Shown here in pieces: positions 35,032 to 43,041 of a DNA stretch of 64,000 nt (its first letter is position 1; each line of letters starts with the position of its first letter). This stretch comes from an uncultured Lachnoclostridium sp. Lineage in GTDB: Bacteria > Bacillota > Clostridia > Lachnospirales > Lachnospiraceae. The notes beneath the pieces are model-generated. The model had not been told where the DNA came from and did no database searches. It saw nothing but the letters and a program-made list of their open reading frames with translations. The translations under genes and the position numbers were made by a program. The stretch lies in the NCBI GenBank assembly GCA_905212635.1, contig CAJMFH010000001.1, forward strand, positions 184,174 through 248,173. The letters run 5' to 3'.

Positions 35032-36690
35032 TAATACCAGTTTTGCGGCGCCAAGACGCAATGTGGTAAGTCCTTCTTTGAGTGCCACTTTCTGAATCTC
35101 TTCTGCTCCGCCTCCTCGGCTGATCACCTCACGAAGCGCAGGAGTGATCGGCATGATCTCATATACACCGATACGACCTCGGTAACCGGTATTATTACAA
35201 TACGCGCATCCGCCCGGATTTGGTTCATAAATCATCGGATTGGAATCTCCACGCAGACGAAGGCGGAATTTATCGGTATCCGTCATCTGTTTCTGCACAT
35301 GACATTTTGGACAGATTCGTTTTACCAGTCGCTGCGCAATAATACCCACTACGGAATCCGCCACCATGTAAGGTTCAATTCCCATATCTTCCAAACGAGT
35401 TACCGTCGATGCAGCACTATTGGTATGAAGGGTACTTACTACCAAGTGTCCTGTGATCGCCGCTTTTACCGCGATATTTGCTGTCTCCTCGTCTCGAATC
35501 TCTCCGATCATAATAATGTCAGGGTCCTGACGCAGAATAGAACGAAGTGCGGAAGCAAAGGTAAGTCCCGCTTTTTCATTTACCTGTACCTGATTGATAC
35601 CGTCTACATCTGCCTCGACCGGGTCTTCTACTGTGATAATATTAACATCGCCGCCATTTAATTCATTCAAAACCGTATACAGTGTCGTAGATTTACCACT
35701 ACCTGTAGGTCCTGTTACCAGAATGATTCCATGCGGATTTTTCAGAATATTATCAAATCGTTTCAACTCTTCTTCCTGAAATCCAAGTTCACTCTTTTCT
35801 TTATTCAATCCGGATTTTGAAGCGATACGCATAACGACCTTCTCACCAAACGTCGTCGGAAGAGACGATACACGGAGGTCATACTCAACCCGGTTAAATA
35901 TCAATGTCATACGTCCGTCCTGTGGCGCACGTTTTTCGGAAATGTTCATTCCACTGACGATCTTAATACGTGCTACAATGGCATCCTGAAGTTCTTTCGG
36001 ATACCGCATCACTTCCTGCATGGATCCGTCAATTCGGAAACGTACACGTACCTGATCTTCCAATGCCTCAATATGTATATCACTGGCACGCTCATTGACT
36101 GCCTGCTCAATGATTTTATTAACCAAAAGAACGATAGGGGAATTATCTACTTCATCGTTTCCTTCTTCCTCTTTATTGCCCTTTAATTTCTGACTCTTTT
36201 CAGCACGCTCCTGGGAATAACTTTCCGCCAGTTTTGCCGACTGCTCATTTCCGTAATACTTTTCAATCGCGTACATGATATCCGACGGTGTCGCAACCAT
36301 CGGTTCAATCTGCATATTAGTAATGATAGAAAGGTCATCCACCGCGATAATGTCAAGTGGGTCCGCCATCGCCACACGCAGGATATTAGGATTATCTTCG
36401 TCTACTTCAAACGGAACTGCATTGTGTTTACGTACAATATTTTCCGGCAGAAGTGCAATGACTTCCGGTGCTAATTTGGCTTCACGGATTTTTGCAATTT
36501 TTATTTTCATCTGCTCACCGATGGCTTCTGCAATTTCCATCTCATCCGTGAGCTTCATCTCGATCAGTGTTTCACCGAGTCGCTTCCCGATTTCTTTTTG
36601 TTTTGCCAATGCTTCCATCAACTGTTCCTGTGTAATGACATTGGCTTCTGTTAAAATATCTCCTAATCTCTTACGAGTTCTAACTGCCAT
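34984..36690 (-). CDS. pilB: Pilus extension ATPase PilB
   Basis: 568 residues. Two MshEN-like N-terminal modules (RLGDILTEANVITQEQLMEA; IAKIREAKLAPEVIALLPEN) may bind c-di-GMP in this family, but I have not matched the ligand residues. The ATPase part has Walker A GPTGSGKSTT, DPDIIMIGEIRDEETA, TGHLVVSTLHTN, and the zinc cluster CPKC...CAYC. It drives pilus assembly with PilC. It starts 10 bases after a 42-residue membrane peptide gene. Confidence 0.95.
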   Translation of the reverse strand: MAVRTRKRLGDILTEANVITQEQLMEALAKQKEIGKRLGETLIEMKLTDEMEIAEAIGEQMKIKIAKIREAKLAPEVIALLPENIVRKHNAVPFEVDEDNPNILRVAMADPLDIIAVDDLSIITNMQIEPMVATPSDIMYAIEKYYGNEQSAKLAESYSQERAEKSQKLKGNKEEEGNDEVDNSPIVLLVNKIIEQAVNERASDIHIEALEDQVRVRFRIDGSMQEVMRYPKELQDAIVARIKIVSGMNISEKRAPQDGRMTLIFNRVEYDLRVSSLPTTFGEKVVMRIASKSGLNKEKSELGFQEEELKRFDNILKNPHGIILVTGPTGSGKSTTLYTVLNELNGGDVNIITVEDPVEADVDGINQVQVNEKAGLTFASALRSILRQDPDIIMIGEIRDEETANIAVKAAITGHLVVSTLHTNSAASTVTRLEDMGIEPYMVADSVVGIIAQRLVKRICPKCHVQKQMTDTDKFRLRLRGDSNPMIYEPNPGGCAYCNNTGYRGRIGVYEIMPITPALREVISRGGGAEEIQKVALKEGLTTLRLGAAKLVLKGVTSISEVERIAAE

Positions 36691-36700
36691 ACCTTATCAC

Positions 36701-36829
36701 CTATTCTTCGTTTGTCTTTGCATTTTTATGTTTGCGCCAGCGGATTCCAAAAGCAATGCCGCCTGCCGCAACTGCCGCATACAAAACCAAACGTACGATG
36801 TAATATCCAAATGCTTCAAACAATGTCAT
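36701..36829 (-). CDS. Small membrane peptide (42 residues) between hisIE and pilB
   Basis: Starts MTLFEAFGYYIVRLVLYAAV, one hydrophobic helix (about residues 8-30), then a basic tail WRKHKNAKTNEE. GGAGG lies nine bases upstream of the ATG. It begins 13 bases after the hisIE stop and ends 10 bases before pilB, so it is well embedded in an operon. I do not recognise a family. Confidence 0.75.
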   Translation of the reverse strand: MTLFEAFGYYIVRLVLYAAVAAGGIAFGIRWRKHKNAKTNEE

Positions 36830-36842
36830 AGCAATACGCCTC

Positions 36843-38084
36843 CTAGTGCCTATTTGCCAACTCTTTGATCACATCATCCCAATCCAAACCGCACTGGGCC
36901 ATTAAAACCATCATATGATATAAAAAGTCGGAAATTTCATATTTTAATTCTTCGGAATCCGGATTTTTCGCCGCGATTACAATTTCTGTCGCTTCTTCTC
37001 CGCATTTTTTTAATATCTTATCGATCCCTTTATCAAACAGATAATTTGTATAAGATCCTTCTTTCGGATGTTTTTTCCGATCTGCGATCGTTTCAAAAAC
37101 ATCATTTAATATCATTAACGGATTGCTCGAATTGTATTCTTTTTTTGCCAGTTCATTAAAGAAACAACTGCGTGCTCCCGTATGACAAGCAGCTCCTATC
37201 TGATGCACTTTTGCCAGAATAGTATCATGATCGCAGTCCAGACGGAGTTCCTTAACATATTGATAATGGCCGGAAGTATCTCCTTTGCACCATAGTTCCT
37301 GACGACTTCTGCTAAAATAGGTCATACGGCCTGTCGCACAGGTTGCCGCAAACGACTGCTCATTCATATATGCAAGCATCAGCACTTCTCCGGTTTTGTA
37401 ATCCTGAGCAATGCACGGAATCAATCCATGATCGTCAAGTTTAAATTCGGAAAAGTCAATCGCAGATTCAAACGTATTCACGTTAATCCCTGCTTCTTTC
37501 ATATTTTTCTTTATCTTAAATAACTCTTTTCCCAAATAATAATTTGTCGATACCCCTTCTACTTTTTCCAATTTCAGTAAATTTTCAAGATCATTACGAA
37601 GCAGGCTGTCACGAACAATAATACGTTTTCCTGCGCGCGCCATCTTTCGCTCAAATTCTGCATCAATGTCTACATGCTTAACCAAAAGCGTGTCTACATG
37701 AAAAGGGATTTTATCAAAGTCAATATCCGCATCTACTTCCACAAGAATCTTATCGGAACCAAAGCGGGCAATCATCTCTTTTAAAAGGCTCTCGTCTTTT
37801 ACCAGTTCATATTTCACCACGATTTTTTCTGCGCCGGTATAGAACACTTTCTTCGCATCTTCAAAGCGTTCCATATACATTCCTGCCATAAACGGAATAT
37901 CTATTTTTTCTGCCACTTCTTTTAAAGTCGCCAGAAATTCTTCCCGCTCTGCTTCAATTTTGGAATAATTATATAAAAACAACGCATCCGCACCTGCAAA
38001 ACAATACTGCTCTGCCTGCATGACTACATTGGCGGCAAGTTCATTTTCACCATTGATATAAGGAATTATTTTTTTGTAACTCAT
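36843..38084 (-). CDS. hisIE: HisIE with an N-terminal degenerate HisA/HisF-like barrel
   Basis: 413 residues. About 215 to 330 is phosphoribosyl-AMP cyclohydrolase (LWCKGDTSGHY, DCDHDT, CHTGARSCFF); about 330 to 413 is phosphoribosyl-ATP pyrophosphatase (GIDKILKKCGEEATEIVIAA). These are steps 2 and 3 of histidine synthesis. The first 200 residues resemble a HisA/HisF barrel (CFAGADALFLY; FMAGMYMERFEDAKKVFYTGA) but lack the catalytic aspartate motif (no CLDVKDGRVVKG-like start). So this part is probably structural or regulatory. hisB is directly upstream. Confidence 0.9.
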   Translation of the reverse strand: MSYKKIIPYINGENELAANVVMQAEQYCFAGADALFLYNYSKIEAEREEFLATLKEVAEKIDIPFMAGMYMERFEDAKKVFYTGAEKIVVKYELVKDESLLKEMIARFGSDKILVEVDADIDFDKIPFHVDTLLVKHVDIDAEFERKMARAGKRIIVRDSLLRNDLENLLKLEKVEGVSTNYYLGKELFKIKKNMKEAGINVNTFESAIDFSEFKLDDHGLIPCIAQDYKTGEVLMLAYMNEQSFAATCATGRMTYFSRSRQELWCKGDTSGHYQYVKELRLDCDHDTILAKVHQIGAACHTGARSCFFNELAKKEYNSSNPLMILNDVFETIADRKKHPKEGSYTNYLFDKGIDKILKKCGEEATEIVIAAKNPDSEELKYEISDFLYHMMVLMAQCGLDWDDVIKELANRH

Positions 38085-38098
38085 GGGTACCCCCTCCT

Positions 38099-38686
38099 TT
38101 ACAGTGTTCCTTTCGTAGACAAAACACCCTGAATGCGTTCGTCCACACGAACCGCCTGATCCATAGCTTTTGCAACCGCCTTAAACATGGCTTCCACAAT
38201 ATGATGCGTGTTCATTCCTGCCATCTGGCGAATATGTAAATTCATTCCCAGCCCGGAAGCAAATCCCATAAAGAATTCCCTCACCGTCTCGGTTTCCATC
38301 GTCCCCAGCCGTTCTGCCGGAAGTTCGGCATCAAACTCAAAATACATCCGCCCGGATATATCTAAAGATGCCAGCACAAGGGCATCGTCCATCGGCAGGA
38401 CAAAATATCCAAACCGGGCAATTCCCTCTTTGTTCCCCAATGCTTCTTTAAATGCCTGACCAAGCACAATTCCGGTATCTTCCACTGTATGATGTGCATC
38501 CACTTCAATATCTCCATGAACCTGAATGTCCAGATCAAACAGACCATGTCTGGAAAATCCCTCCAACATATGATCAAAAAAACCAATTCCCGTATGAACA
38601 TTGTATTTCCCGGTTCCATCGATATCCAGCGTGATCTCGATCTGTGTTTCTTTTGTCTCACGTTTGCAGCATGCACGTCTTCCCAC
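38099..38686 (-). CDS. hisB: Imidazoleglycerol-phosphate dehydratase
   Basis: 195 residues from a GTG (AGGAGG eight bases upstream). Metal-binding motifs: FFDHMLEGFSRHG, DAHHTVEDTGI and NTHHIVEAMFKA. The usual 195-200 residue single-domain form. First gene of a his-pil transcription unit behind the promoter at 38736-38764. Confidence 0.95.
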   Translation of the reverse strand: MGRRACCKRETKETQIEITLDIDGTGKYNVHTGIGFFDHMLEGFSRHGLFDLDIQVHGDIEVDAHHTVEDTGIVLGQAFKEALGNKEGIARFGYFVLPMDDALVLASLDISGRMYFEFDAELPAERLGTMETETVREFFMGFASGLGMNLHIRQMAGMNTHHIVEAMFKAVAKAMDQAVRVDERIQGVLSTKGTL

Positions 38687-38735
38687 AGTGATGTCCTCCT
38701 TGCAAATTGTAAAGTATGTCTAAATATTCTAATTT

Positions 38736-38764
38736 ATTTTATCATTTTTTTATACATAATGCAA
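38736..38764 (-). promoter_or_regulatory. Promoter of hisB (and possibly the genes through pilC)
   Basis: On the minus strand: TTGCAT (38759-38764), a 17-base spacer, and TAAAAT (38736-38741). Confidence 0.72.
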
Positions 38765-38786
38765 GAGAAAGTCATAAACTTTCTCT
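38764..38786 (-). terminator. Hairpin after trmD
   Basis: AGAGAAAGT (38764-38772) and ACTTTCTCT (38778-38786) pair perfectly over a 5-base loop, immediately after the trmD stop. The following minus-strand bases TTGCATT are only partly T-rich, so termination may be incomplete. The hairpin ends within the hisB -35 box. Confidence 0.6.
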
Positions 38787-38787
38787 T

Positions 38788-39495
38788 TTATCTTCGCAAA
38801 TATTGTTCATACAAGTCCGGCCGGAACTCTTTTGTGCGTTCTAATGACCGTTCCAGCCTCCAGGCATCAATGTTTTTATGATGACCGGACAACAGTACTT
38901 CCGGCACCTTTTTCCCATGATATTCTTCGGGTCTCGTATATTGTGGATATTCTAAAAGTCCATCCGAGAAGCTTTCCGTCTCCGCTGAATCTTTGTTATG
39001 CAGCACTCCCGGCACAAGTCTGGAAATGGTATCCATCATAACCATTGCCGGCAGTTCCCCGCCGGTAAGCACGTAATCCCCGATGGAAACATAATCTGTA
39101 ACAATTTCTTCCAGCACACGCTCATCTACACCTTCATAATGTCCACACAAAAAGACCAGTTCTTCTTCTTTTGCAAAATCTTCTGCCATTTTTTGATTAA
39201 AAACATGTCCCTGTGGTGTTACATAGATCACACGCTTTTTCTTTGGTTCCGGTCTCATTTTCTGCAAAAGAGCCTCATAACAGCGGTAAATCGGTTCTGC
39301 CTGCATGACCATACCTGCTCCTCCGCCATACGGATAATCGTCTACTTTCATATGCTTGTCTAATGTATAATCCCGGATGTTGACTGCCTCCCAGTCAAGA
39401 AGTCCCTGTGTTTTCGCACGTCCCAGTATACTGGCATCCATAATTCCCGGAAACATTTCCGGAAACAAGGTCATAATATAAAAACGCATCGTCAT
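38788..39495 (-). CDS. trmD: tRNA (guanine-37-N1)-methyltransferase
   Basis: SPOUT methyltransferase of 235 residues. MRFYIMTLFPEMFPGIM, DDYPYGGGAGMVMQAEP, VFLCGHYEGVDERV and VSIGDYVLTGGELPAMVM (the knotted SAM site) are all present. The start could equally be the second Met. It follows rimM by 15 bases. Confidence 0.97.
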   Translation of the reverse strand: MTMRFYIMTLFPEMFPGIMDASILGRAKTQGLLDWEAVNIRDYTLDKHMKVDDYPYGGGAGMVMQAEPIYRCYEALLQKMRPEPKKKRVIYVTPQGHVFNQKMAEDFAKEEELVFLCGHYEGVDERVLEEIVTDYVSIGDYVLTGGELPAMVMMDTISRLVPGVLHNKDSAETESFSDGLLEYPQYTRPEEYHGKKVPEVLLSGHHKNIDAWRLERSLERTKEFRPDLYEQYLRR

Positions 39496-39510
39496 TTCCT
39501 CATTTTCTCT

Positions 39511-40032
39511 TTACTTTGCAAGATCCAGCAATCCCGGCATCACATGAGCAGTCACTTCTCCCTTTTCCACGTCCACCTTTTTTATACATTCAGGAATGGA
39601 TGGGAAAAGCAGTTCTTTTCCATCTGCCGTCTCTATCTGAAAGACGTTGTTCGCCCCCGTCTCCAAAACTTCTTTTACCGTTCCGATCACTGTACCATCT
39701 TCTTCATTGATTACCCGTGCTCCGATCACATCGCAGATAAAATATTCTCCTTCTTCCAACGGCACGGCGTGTTCTCTTGTTACAAGAAGATCGCATTTGC
39801 GAAACATCTCTACCTCATTAATATTATTATATTCTTTAAATTTAACAATCACAATATTTTTGAAATATTTTACATGTTCAATATGCAGCGTAAGCTGTTC
39901 TTTTTTGTTTTGCAGGATCACTTCTTCCAGATCATCAAAGCGGTGAATATCATCTGTCGTCGGAAACACCTTAACTTCTCCCCGGATTCCATGCGTTGTC
40001 GTAATAACTCCTACGCGTAAAAGCTGCTCCAT
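39511..40032 (-). CDS. rimM: 16S rRNA processing protein RimM
   Basis: 173 residues. VGVITTTHGIRGEVKVFPTT at the N-terminus (RimM barrel) and a PRC-barrel half (VFQIETADGKELLFPSI, HVMPGLLDL). It works in 30S head assembly with S19. It is separated from khpA by 137 bases that include a terminator, so part of its transcription must come from read-through or an unrecognised start. Confidence 0.95.
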   Translation of the reverse strand: MEQLLRVGVITTTHGIRGEVKVFPTTDDIHRFDDLEEVILQNKKEQLTLHIEHVKYFKNIVIVKFKEYNNINEVEMFRKCDLLVTREHAVPLEEGEYFICDVIGARVINEEDGTVIGTVKEVLETGANNVFQIETADGKELLFPSIPECIKKVDVEKGEVTAHVMPGLLDLAK

Positions 40033-40112
40033 CGTTGTTCTCCTTTTCTAAACACTCAAGTGACCGTTCAGAATTGCCACGTCCGGCTCATTTTCTCTGA
40101 ATGGTACCCTTT

Positions 40113-40156
40113 GATAAAAAATATGCCTGCGATACCTTTTGGCACTGTCGCAGGCA
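40113..40156 (-). terminator. Terminator between khpA and rimM
   Basis: TGCCTGCGA (40124-40132) and TCGCAGGCA (40148-40156) make a perfect 9-bp stem; on the minus strand it is followed by TATTTTTTATC. It would limit expression of rimM-trmD relative to rpsP. Confidence 0.78.
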
Positions 40157-40170
40157 CATATCACATGTCA

Positions 40171-40398
40171 TTACTGAATGTCTACCAGTATTTTTTTGTC
40201 ACTCTTTGAAGCCGAAGCACGTACCACAGTTCGGATTGCTTTCGCAATCTTACCCTGTTTTCCAATGACTTTGCCCATATCGGCAGGAGCCACGCTCAGC
40301 TTCAATACAATCTCGTTTTCTGTCTCTGTCTCAGTTACGACAACTTCGTCCGGATTGTCTACTAATGCACTAGCAATCATTTCAACTAATTCTTTCAT
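40171..40398 (-). CDS. khpA: KH-domain RNA-binding protein KhpA
   Basis: 75 residues, single KH fold with the GxxG loop in MGKVIGKQGKIAKAIRTVV. It partners KhpB in Firmicutes, where the pair affects cell division. It lies between rpsP and rimM as usual. Confidence 0.94.
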   Translation of the reverse strand: MKELVEMIASALVDNPDEVVVTETETENEIVLKLSVAPADMGKVIGKQGKIAKAIRTVVRASASKSDKKILVDIQ

Positions 40399-40423
40399 AC
40401 TGCTAACCTCCCTTAGGACCGCA

Positions 40424-40666
40424 TTATTTTACAATACCTGCCTCTTTGAACAAACGAGCTACTGTATCGGTTGGTTTTGCACCATTGGCAATCCATTTCT
40501 TAGCTGCCTCTTCGTCAACTTTTACTACAGCAGGTTCCTGATTTGGGTCGTAAGTACCGATCTCATCGATGTTTCTACCATCTCTAGGAGATCTTTCATC
40601 AGCTACTACAATTCTATAAAATGGAGCCTTTTTCTGACCTAATCTTTTCAATCTGATCTTTACCAC
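40424..40666 (-). CDS. rpsP: 30S ribosomal protein S16
   Basis: 80 residues: MVKIRLKRLGQKKAPFYRIV is diagnostic. It is followed by khpA and preceded by ffh. Confidence 0.98.
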   Translation of the reverse strand: MVKIRLKRLGQKKAPFYRIVVADERSPRDGRNIDEIGTYDPNQEPAVVKVDEEAAKKWIANGAKPTDTVARLFKEAGIVK

Positions 40667-40725
40667 GTCGTTTCACCTCCTTTAACGTAATTTCATCTAT
40701 TCAAAAAGTATAACAACTATTTGAA

Positions 40726-42072
40726 TCACATTCCACCAAACGGAAATTTGAATTTTCCGCGTTTCATCTTTTTGCCTGACATCATACCGGACATCTGCTT
40801 CATCATCTTTTTGCTCTGTTCAAACTGTTTGATCAGCCGGTTTACTTCGCTGATATCCACTCCGGCACCTGCCGCAATACGGCGTTTGCGAGATGGATTG
40901 ATGATGGAAGGTTTGGTTCTCTCTTCTTTTGTCATCGAATAGATAATGGCTTCTGTTCCTTTCAGTGCATCATCGTCAATGTCGAGATCTGCCGGCAGTC
41001 CCATGCCCGGAAGCATGCTCAAAATGCTTGTAAGACCGCCCATTTTCTTCATTTGCTGCATCTGCTCTAAGAAATCATTAAAATCCAGTTCATTGTTCTT
41101 GAATTTCTTTCCGAGTTCTGCCGCTTTTTCCTGATCGATCTGGGCTTCTGCTTTTTCAATCAGCGTCATAACGTCTCCCATGCCGAGAATACGGGATGCC
41201 ATACGATCCGGATAAAACTGCTCCAGATCTGAAAGTTTTTCTCCCATACCGACATAGAAAATTGGTTTTCCTGTGACTGCGCGGATGGAAAGTGCCGCAC
41301 CGCCACGAGTATCACCATCTAATTTGGTTAAGATGACACCATCTATATTCAATGCCTCATCAAATGTTGAAGCTACATTGACCGCATCCTGACCGGTCAT
41401 AGAGTCTACTGTCAAGATTGTCTGGTGGACATCCACCTCTGCCTTGATATTTTTCAACTCATTCATCAGTTCTTCATCAATATGAAGACGACCGGCTGTA
41501 TCTAAAAATACGAGGTTGTACTGATTTGCTTTTGCGTGCTCAACCGCCGCTTTGGCGATATCAACCGGATTATGTCCGGTTCCCATCGAAAATACCGGCA
41601 CACCTACTTTTTCTCCATTGGTCTGCAACTGTTCAATCGCTGCCGGACGATAAATGTCACAGGCCGCCAGCAATGGCTTTTTCCCTTTTTCTTTAAACTT
41701 GGCAGCGAGTTTGGCTACCGTCGTCGTTTTACCGGCTCCCTGAAGACCACACATCATAATGACGGTAATTTCATTGCCGGGAAGCAGGGAAATCTCTGTT
41801 GTCGTGCCTCCCATCATGGAAACCAGTTCTTCATTTACATATTTGATAACGGTCTGTCCCGGTGTCAGGCTGTTTAACACGTCCTCACCGGTTGCCTTTT
41901 CCTGTACTGCCTTGACAAAATTCTTTACCACTTTAAAATTGACATCTGCTTCTAACAAAGCCATTTTTACTTCTTTTAATGCAGTTTTAACATCGGCTTC
42001 CGTAAGCCGTCCTTTGCTTCGTAATCCCTTAAAAACATTTTGTAATTTTTCACTCAGGCTGTCAAATGCCAC
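40726..42072 (-). CDS. ffh: Signal recognition particle protein
   Basis: 448 residues from a GTG at 42072 with GGGAGG eight bases upstream; the reading starting three codons earlier falls inside the ribosome-binding site. NG GTPase domain: GLQGAGKTTTVAKLA, DTAGRLHID, TKLDGDTRGGAALS. The M domain follows (LEQMQQMKKMGG; Met-rich tail). Targets nascent membrane proteins to FtsY. Coupled to ylxM upstream. Confidence 0.97.
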   Translation of the reverse strand: MAFDSLSEKLQNVFKGLRSKGRLTEADVKTALKEVKMALLEADVNFKVVKNFVKAVQEKATGEDVLNSLTPGQTVIKYVNEELVSMMGGTTTEISLLPGNEITVIMMCGLQGAGKTTTVAKLAAKFKEKGKKPLLAACDIYRPAAIEQLQTNGEKVGVPVFSMGTGHNPVDIAKAAVEHAKANQYNLVFLDTAGRLHIDEELMNELKNIKAEVDVHQTILTVDSMTGQDAVNVASTFDEALNIDGVILTKLDGDTRGGAALSIRAVTGKPIFYVGMGEKLSDLEQFYPDRMASRILGMGDVMTLIEKAEAQIDQEKAAELGKKFKNNELDFNDFLEQMQQMKKMGGLTSILSMLPGMGLPADLDIDDDALKGTEAIIYSMTKEERTKPSIINPSRKRRIAAGAGVDISEVNRLIKQFEQSKKMMKQMSGMMSGKKMKRGKFKFPFGGM

Positions 42073-42098
42073 TCCGGTCACCTCCCGTCAATTTTTTG

Positions 42099-42455
42099 TT
42101 ATAACATCTCATATACTTCATGTGTCAAAGAACGAATCTTTTCTGCATTTTGCAGATTTTCGCCTCCAACCAGTTCTTCTACTTTTTCCAGCCGCTCTCT
42201 GGCGCCCTGAAATCTCCTATATAATTTCAATTTGGATTCGTATTCTTCCAATTTTTCACTGCTTCGTTTTACGATATCGTGAACCCCCTGCCTCGTCATG
42301 CCATATTCACCGGCGATCTCACTCAGGGAATAATCATCCAGCACATAATTTTCAAAAATCTGCCGCTGTTTGTCTTTGAGCAGGGGACCATAAAAATCGT
42401 ACAAGTAAGACAATCGCACGATCTCATCCAAATCATTCACACTGGTCTTTGTCAT
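42099..42455 (-). CDS. ylxM: SRP-associated helix-turn-helix protein YlxM
   Basis: 118 residues. LYDFYGPLLKDKQRQIFENY and SLSEIAGEYGMTRQGVHDIV match the YlxM/p13 family, sigma-70-region-4-like DNA- or RNA-binding fold. AGGAG lies upstream. First gene of ylxM-ffh-rpsP-khpA. Confidence 0.93.
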   Translation of the reverse strand: MTKTSVNDLDEIVRLSYLYDFYGPLLKDKQRQIFENYVLDDYSLSEIAGEYGMTRQGVHDIVKRSSEKLEEYESKLKLYRRFQGARERLEKVEELVGGENLQNAEKIRSLTHEVYEML

Positions 42456-42480
42456 CTTCTCATCTCCTGCCTGCTTTTAC

Positions 42481-42504
42481 GAAATTAACCTGTTAAGTAA
42501 TTTC
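42481..42504 (-). other. Leader hairpin of the ylxM operon
   Basis: GAAATTA (42481-42487) and TAATTTC (42498-42504) pair perfectly around a 10-base loop between promoter and ylxM start. Confidence 0.45.
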
Positions 42505-42512
42505 CTTTACAG

Positions 42513-42541
42513 AGTATAACGTATTTGGCGGTGAATGTCAA
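42513..42541 (-). promoter_or_regulatory. Promoter of ylxM-ffh-rpsP
   Basis: On the minus strand: TTGACA (42536-42541), a 17-base spacer, and TATACT (42513-42518). Near consensus. Confidence 0.88.
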
Positions 42542-42584
42542 GAGTTTTTCTTTACATCTTTAACATTTTTTACACTTTTGCTTC

Positions 42585-42828
42585 TTTAGAAATATAAGTT
42601 CCTGCTTTTCCATTCGGGACCGCTTTCGCTTAGAAGAACACTCGTAGCGGTACATGAGGGCTTTTTTGCAGTTTTACTTTTAGAAATATAAGTCCCTGCT
42701 TTTCCATTCGGGACCGCTTGCGCTTAAAAGAACACTCGTAGCGGTACATGAGGGCAGACTACGCCCTCTATGTACCGACGGTGTTCTAAATCCCTCACAG
42801 AAAAAGCTGGAACTTATTTTTTCTATAT
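42585..42828. repeat. Duplicated palindromic element
   Basis: Two direct copies of a 77-base unit lie at 42585-42661 and 42679-42755 (period 94, a handful of differences). Both contain TTTAGAAATATAAGT, then GGGACCGCTT and GAACACTCGTAGCGGTACAT. A diverged inverted copy follows (about 42760-42828, GCCCTCTATGTACCGACGGT and then AAAAGCTGGAACTT), so the right copy plus the inverted copy form a long imperfect hairpin. There is no ORF. This belongs to a 585-base gene-free stretch (42456-43041). Confidence 0.82.
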
Positions 42829-42911
42829 ACCAAAACTGTAAAAACATATTATGTTTAAGCAATTATTTAGGACTTTACCGCCTTCGACAAGGTTAAAGTA
42901 CTTATATAAGT

Positions 42912-43038
42912 TTATGGTCTAACCAGCGACAAAACTTGCTATCAAACGTTATAAATCGATATTTTTAAAACTTATTCTTCGTTAAAAATGATGATTTATC
43001 GTGAGATAGCTCTCGTTTTTGTCGATGGTCAGACCATA
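42912..43038. repeat. Long imperfect palindrome after the methyltransferase gene
   Basis: The outer arms TTATGGTCTAACCAGCGAC and GTCGATGGTCAGACCATAA match over about 25 bases with few mismatches. Pairing continues inward (CTTGCTATC with GAGATAGC, ATAAATCGAT with ATGATTTAT) to a central AT-rich loop, about 127 bases in all. It starts 3 bases after the stop codon of the gene at 43042. A small hairpin (ACTTTACC / GGTTAAAGT, 42873-42900) lies beside it. There is no T-run, so it is not a canonical terminator. Confidence 0.7.
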
Positions 43039-43041
43039 ACC

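Noticed and set aside
42585..42755. CRISPR-like array
   Set aside because: Only two repeats, 77 bases each with a 17-base spacer, and self-complementary to a following inverted copy; no cas genes.
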